A stretch of DNA of 17,270 bases, from assembly GCA_012522985.1 (NCBI GenBank), contig JAAYJJ010000111.1:1-17270 (forward strand), given 5' to 3'. The notes beneath the pieces are model-generated. The model made no database searches. It had not been told where the DNA came from and saw nothing but the letters and a program-made list of their open reading frames with translations. Below, piece after piece: positions 14,850-17,270 of this stretch. The position numbers and the translations under genes are program-made. Position 1 is the stretch's first letter. Each line of letters opens with the position of its first letter. The DNA comes from Aliarcobacter butzleri (GTDB lineage: Bacteria; Campylobacterota; Campylobacteria; Campylobacterales; Arcobacteraceae).

Positions 14850-14858
14850 ATTATATCA
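14850..14858 (-). promoter_or_regulatory. Putative dgkA promoter implying leaderless mRNA
   Basis: TGATATAAT on the minus strand (14858-14850) is a perfect extended -10 box. Only six bases separate it from the dgkA ATG at 14843, so the predicted transcription start is the A of the ATG itself. No Shine-Dalgarno is visible before that ATG. Confidence 0.5.
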
Positions 14859-14938
14859 AAAAAAAGTAAAGTATTATCTAAAAGAATAAATATTATAAAT
14901 ATAAAATTTTTGCTTTTCTTTTGATTTAAGTTACTTTT

Positions 14939-14947
14939 TGATACAAT
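14939..14947 (+). promoter_or_regulatory. Putative ispDF operon promoter (extended -10)
   Basis: TGATACAAT (14939-14947) is an extended -10 box; TTTGAT about 16 bases upstream is a fair -35. Predicted start near 14954 and a leader of about 37 bases ending in AAGGA. It diverges from the dgkA promoter. Confidence 0.5.
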
Positions 14948-14990
14948 GTGATACTTTTTTACACATAATTTATATTTTTAAAGGAAAACT

Positions 14991-16115
14991 TTGTTAGATA
15001 CTACGCTAGTTATTTTGTGTGCGGGAAGCTCTACAAGATTTCAAAAAAATGTCAAAAAACAGTGGCTAAGAATAGGTAATGATCCTCTTTGGTTGGTAGT
15101 AAGTCAAAGATTATCATCTTATAGCGATTTTGCAAAGGTTATCATTGTAGGACATAAAGATGAACTATCATATATGAAGAGATTTAGTAGTGACTTTATA
15201 TATGTAGCAGGTGGTGACACCAGACAAGACTCTATGAAAAATGCTTTAAACAATGTTGATACAGAGTATGTTATGGTAACAGATGTAGCAAGAAGTTGTG
15301 TTCCAAAAGAGGTGATTTTAGAACTTCTAGAAAAACGAGGTATGGCTGATTGTATAGTTCCTACTATAGGTGTGAGCGATACTGTTATATATGATGGATC
15401 AGTTATAAATAGAGACCATACAAAACTTATTCAAACACCACAACTTTCAAAAACAAAAAAGCTTATTAAAGCAGTTGATACAAGCTATACATTTACAGAT
15501 GATAGTGGGGCTATCAAATCAAATGGAGGAACAATCTGCTATATACAAGGCTCTTTAAAATCCAAAAAAATCACCTTTGAAGAGGATCTTAGTGATATAG
15601 AGTGCCTTAAAAAACCTGATTTAGTCTATCTAAATGGTAATGGTTTTGATATTCATCCATTTGTTGAAAACAAAAAGATGTTTTTAGGTGGTGTATTTAT
15701 TGATTGTGGATATGGATTTAAAGCTCATAGTGATGGTGATGTTCTTTTGCACTCTTTGACTGATGCCTTACTTGGTGCAGCTGGAGCTGGAGATATTGGA
15801 GAGTTTTTCCCTGATACAGATATGGCATATGAGGGGATTGATTCTAAAATTCTTTTGGAGCAGATAGTCCAATTTATCACAAATATTGGCTTTGAGATTG
15901 TAAATATTGATATTACGATAGTAGCTCAAAAGCCAAAAATCACCCCTTATAAAGAGCAAATAAAAGATACAATTCAAAAAATAGTTCAAATAAAACTAAA
16001 CTTTATAAATATAAAAGCTACAACTGCTGAAAAACTAGGATTTATAGGACGTGAAGAGGGCGTTGCTGTGATATCAAATGCAACATTGAAATATTATGAT
16101 TGGACTAAAAAATGA
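14991..16115 (+). CDS. ispDF: Bifunctional IspD/IspF enzyme
   Basis: A 374-residue fusion of two MEP-pathway enzymes making isoprenoid precursors. Residues 1-205 are the IspD cytidylyltransferase (CTP + MEP to CDP-ME): nucleotide loop VILCAGSSTRF (7-17), KKQW (22-25), GGDTRQDSMKNAL (74-86) and TDVARSCV (97-104), a variant of the usual DAARP motif. Residues 213-374 are the IspF synthase (CDP-ME 2-phosphate to MEcPP): GNGFDIHPF with metal ligands D220 and H222, AHSDGDVLLHSL with H254, DIGEFFPDTD (268-277) and ATTAEKLGFIGREEG (343-357). The fusion is typical of Campylobacterota and some alphaproteobacteria. It starts with TTG at 14991, well supported by AAGGA five bases upstream; no ATG fits better. 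Its stop overlaps the next gene by four bases (ATGA). It sits beside an HP1021-like regulator as in Helicobacter and Campylobacter. Confidence 0.95.
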   Translation: MLDTTLVILCAGSSTRFQKNVKKQWLRIGNDPLWLVVSQRLSSYSDFAKVIIVGHKDELSYMKRFSSDFIYVAGGDTRQDSMKNALNNVDTEYVMVTDVARSCVPKEVILELLEKRGMADCIVPTIGVSDTVIYDGSVINRDHTKLIQTPQLSKTKKLIKAVDTSYTFTDDSGAIKSNGGTICYIQGSLKSKKITFEEDLSDIECLKKPDLVYLNGNGFDIHPFVENKKMFLGGVFIDCGYGFKAHSDGDVLLHSLTDALLGAAGAGDIGEFFPDTDMAYEGIDSKILLEQIVQFITNIGFEIVNIDITIVAQKPKITPYKEQIKDTIQKIVQIKLNFINIKATTAEKLGFIGREEGVAVISNATLKYYDWTKK

Positions 16116-16993
16116 AGATATTGATTTTAGAAGATGAGATATATTTAGCCCAAAAAGTCTCTTCAAGACTTATGGAAGAGGGACATAGTTGTGATCACTG
16201 TACATCTTTTGGTGAAGTAGATAAAAGTAAACATTATGACACTATTTTACTCTCTATGAACTTACACTCTACTAATTGTGATAGTGTTATTAGATATTAT
16301 AAAGATAAGGTTATTATTCTATTTGTAACATATATAAGTGACGCAACAGTTGGCAATCCTATAAGACTAGGTGCAAATGATTATGTACAAAAACCTTTTA
16401 TGATGGATGAACTTATAAGAAAAATTCATCACTTTGAAATCTACAATAAAATGGAAAAAGAGATTTTATTGCATAAAAAATATTTTGATACGGTTTTTGA
16501 TGGTATTAACCATGAAGATAAAGAGTATAATTTACCACTTTTAGTTGAAACAAATGATCAAAAATATAGTGATAGCCTCTTTTTTCATATAGCAAATCAA
16601 TCATCTATGCCTGTTAAAATCATCTCTTTGGCTAAAACAAATCTACCTGTAGAGATAAAAGAGCTAAACAATCAAACACTTTACTATATGCTTGATTATC
16701 ACTCTTTGAAAAAGTCATTAAAAGATTTGGTAAACAATGCAATAAAAGATTTAAATGTTATTATATCTTCTTTGGATAATGAGCCTGATTTTGTATTTGA
16801 AAAGATAGAATTAAAAAACTCAAATCAAATAATAGCAAATGATAATATTATGACCATCAATGAGTATGTTAAGCTTATTGTAAATACATTTCAAGATAAC
16901 TACCCAGATACTGAGCTTAGCAAAAAGCTAGGAATTAGTAGAAAATCTCTTTGGGAAAAAAGAAAAAAACTTGGCATTGAGAAGAAAAAATGA
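16112..16993 (+). CDS. Atypical response regulator, HP1021/CemR-like
   Basis: A 293-residue orphan response regulator. The receiver domain (1-115) keeps the acidic pair E7/D8, T73 and K94 (YVQKPF), but the phosphate-accepting aspartate is replaced by S48 in DTILLSMNL, so phosphorelay control is not expected. A CxxC pair (C27, C30) and C56 are the only cysteines I see in the receiver. The middle (about 125-235) has no motif I can name. The C-terminus is a Fis/HTH_8-type DNA-binding helix-turn-helix (about 250-290: ELSKKLGISRKSLWEKRKKL). Position directly after ispDF, length and the lost aspartate match HP1021 of Helicobacter and Cj1608 (CemR) of Campylobacter, regulators tied to redox state, replication origin and central metabolism. 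Four-base overlaps with both ispDF and pgpA show translational coupling. No histidine kinase is nearby, as expected of an orphan. A palindrome of HP1021-type boxes precedes aclB in this window. Confidence 0.85.
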   Translation: MKILILEDEIYLAQKVSSRLMEEGHSCDHCTSFGEVDKSKHYDTILLSMNLHSTNCDSVIRYYKDKVIILFVTYISDATVGNPIRLGANDYVQKPFMMDELIRKIHHFEIYNKMEKEILLHKKYFDTVFDGINHEDKEYNLPLLVETNDQKYSDSLFFHIANQSSMPVKIISLAKTNLPVEIKELNNQTLYYMLDYHSLKKSLKDLVNNAIKDLNVIISSLDNEPDFVFEKIELKNSNQIIANDNIMTINEYVKLIVNTFQDNYPDTELSKKLGISRKSLWEKRKKLGIEKKK

Positions 16994-17270
16994 GAAAGAT
17001 CTTTTTAACACTTTTTTATAGTGGACTTAGTCCAAAAGCTCCAGGGACTGCTGGAAGCTTGGTAGCTTTACTACTTGGATGGATTGTGCTTTATTTAAGT
17101 TCTGCTACAACTTTGTTTTTATTGACTATACTTATATCTATTGTAGCTGTAAAAGTAATCAATCAGTATGAAGAAGAGACACAAACACATGATAATAGCC
17201 AAATTGTAATAGATGAACTAGCTGGTATGTGGCTTTGTATGGCAATAATAGCAAATAGTGAATATAATCT
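16990..17270 (+). CDS. pgpA: Phosphatidylglycerophosphatase A, 5' part
   Basis: The first 93 codons of pgpA, cut by the window edge. Translation from the ATG at 16990 gives MRKIFLTLFYSGLSPKAPGT (1-20) and later HDNSQIVIDELAGMW, which contain the PgpA signatures: the SPKAPGTAGSL loop and the DxSxIVIDE metal-binding motif. The enzyme dephosphorylates phosphatidylglycerol phosphate to phosphatidylglycerol at the inner membrane. A hydrophobic stretch lies between the two motifs (about residues 22-58). The start overlaps the regulator's stop by four bases, so ispDF, regulator and pgpA form one tightly coupled operon. No sign of damage in the visible part. Confidence 0.92.
   Translation, partial: MRKIFLTLFYSGLSPKAPGTAGSLVALLLGWIVLYLSSATTLFLLTILISIVAVKVINQYEEETQTHDNSQIVIDELAGMWLCMAIIANSEYN

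Noticed and set aside
15768..15989. Minus-strand open frame inside ispDF
   Set aside because: It is antisense to the conserved IspF domain and shows no coding signals of its own.

Overview
The window looks like a chromosomal segment from a low-GC, flagellated, autotrophic member of the Campylobacterota (Sulfurimonas/Arcobacter-like; the genus cannot be fixed from sequence alone). The pointers are a two-subunit ATP-citrate lyase (reverse TCA cycle), a fused IspDF enzyme followed by an HP1021/CemR-type atypical response regulator, Campylobacterota-style MotA/MotB, and promoters that are mostly extended -10 boxes (TGN + TATAAT/TAAAAT/TACAAT) with no clear -35. No tRNA, rRNA, CRISPR array, transposase or prophage is visible, and no gene-free stretch exceeds about 190 bases.

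Layout. Bases 1-70 hold a degenerate 7-bp tandem repeat that runs into the 3' end of a pseudopilin gene (56-685, minus). Next is aclB-aclA (3880 to 742, minus), the ATP-citrate lyase operon. A membrane protein of GT-C glycosyltransferase type (3972-5177) is translationally coupled behind a pabA/trpG-type glutamine amidotransferase (5174-5743), both minus. A small plus-strand gene (5865-6272) meets recJ tail to tail, the two stop codons sharing a TTAA. The minus-strand series pyrG-recJ (9478 to 6269), dps (9664-10104), motB, motA, a DUF475/TerC-like membrane protein, and a biotin carboxylase (12840-14300) follows, broken by short promoter-bearing gaps and one clear terminator (9601-9633). A diacylglycerol kinase gene (14472-14843, minus) is interrupted by one in-frame TAG. 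Divergent from it, a tightly overlapping plus-strand operon ispDF - HP1021-like regulator - pgpA runs off the right edge.

How it works together. ATP-citrate lyase cleaves citrate to acetyl-CoA and oxaloacetate, the step that lets the TCA cycle run in reverse for CO2 fixation; the biotin carboxylase is of the pyruvate/2-oxoglutarate carboxylase type and may serve the same carbon economy. The right end concerns isoprenoid and phospholipid precursors (ispDF, pgpA, dgkA). The HP1021/CemR family is known to control central metabolism in Helicobacter and Campylobacter, and the aclB promoter carries two HP1021-box-like heptamers arranged as a palindrome, so a regulator encoded here may control the carbon-fixation operon encoded here.

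Most of the window is ordinary housekeeping sequence. The observations most worth following are (1) the palindromic HP1021-like boxes upstream of aclB, (2) a 12-bp hairpin that would hide the pseudopilin ribosome site in read-through aclBA mRNA but be cut away in mRNA from its own promoter, and (3) the amber codon in an otherwise intact, apparently leaderless dgkA.
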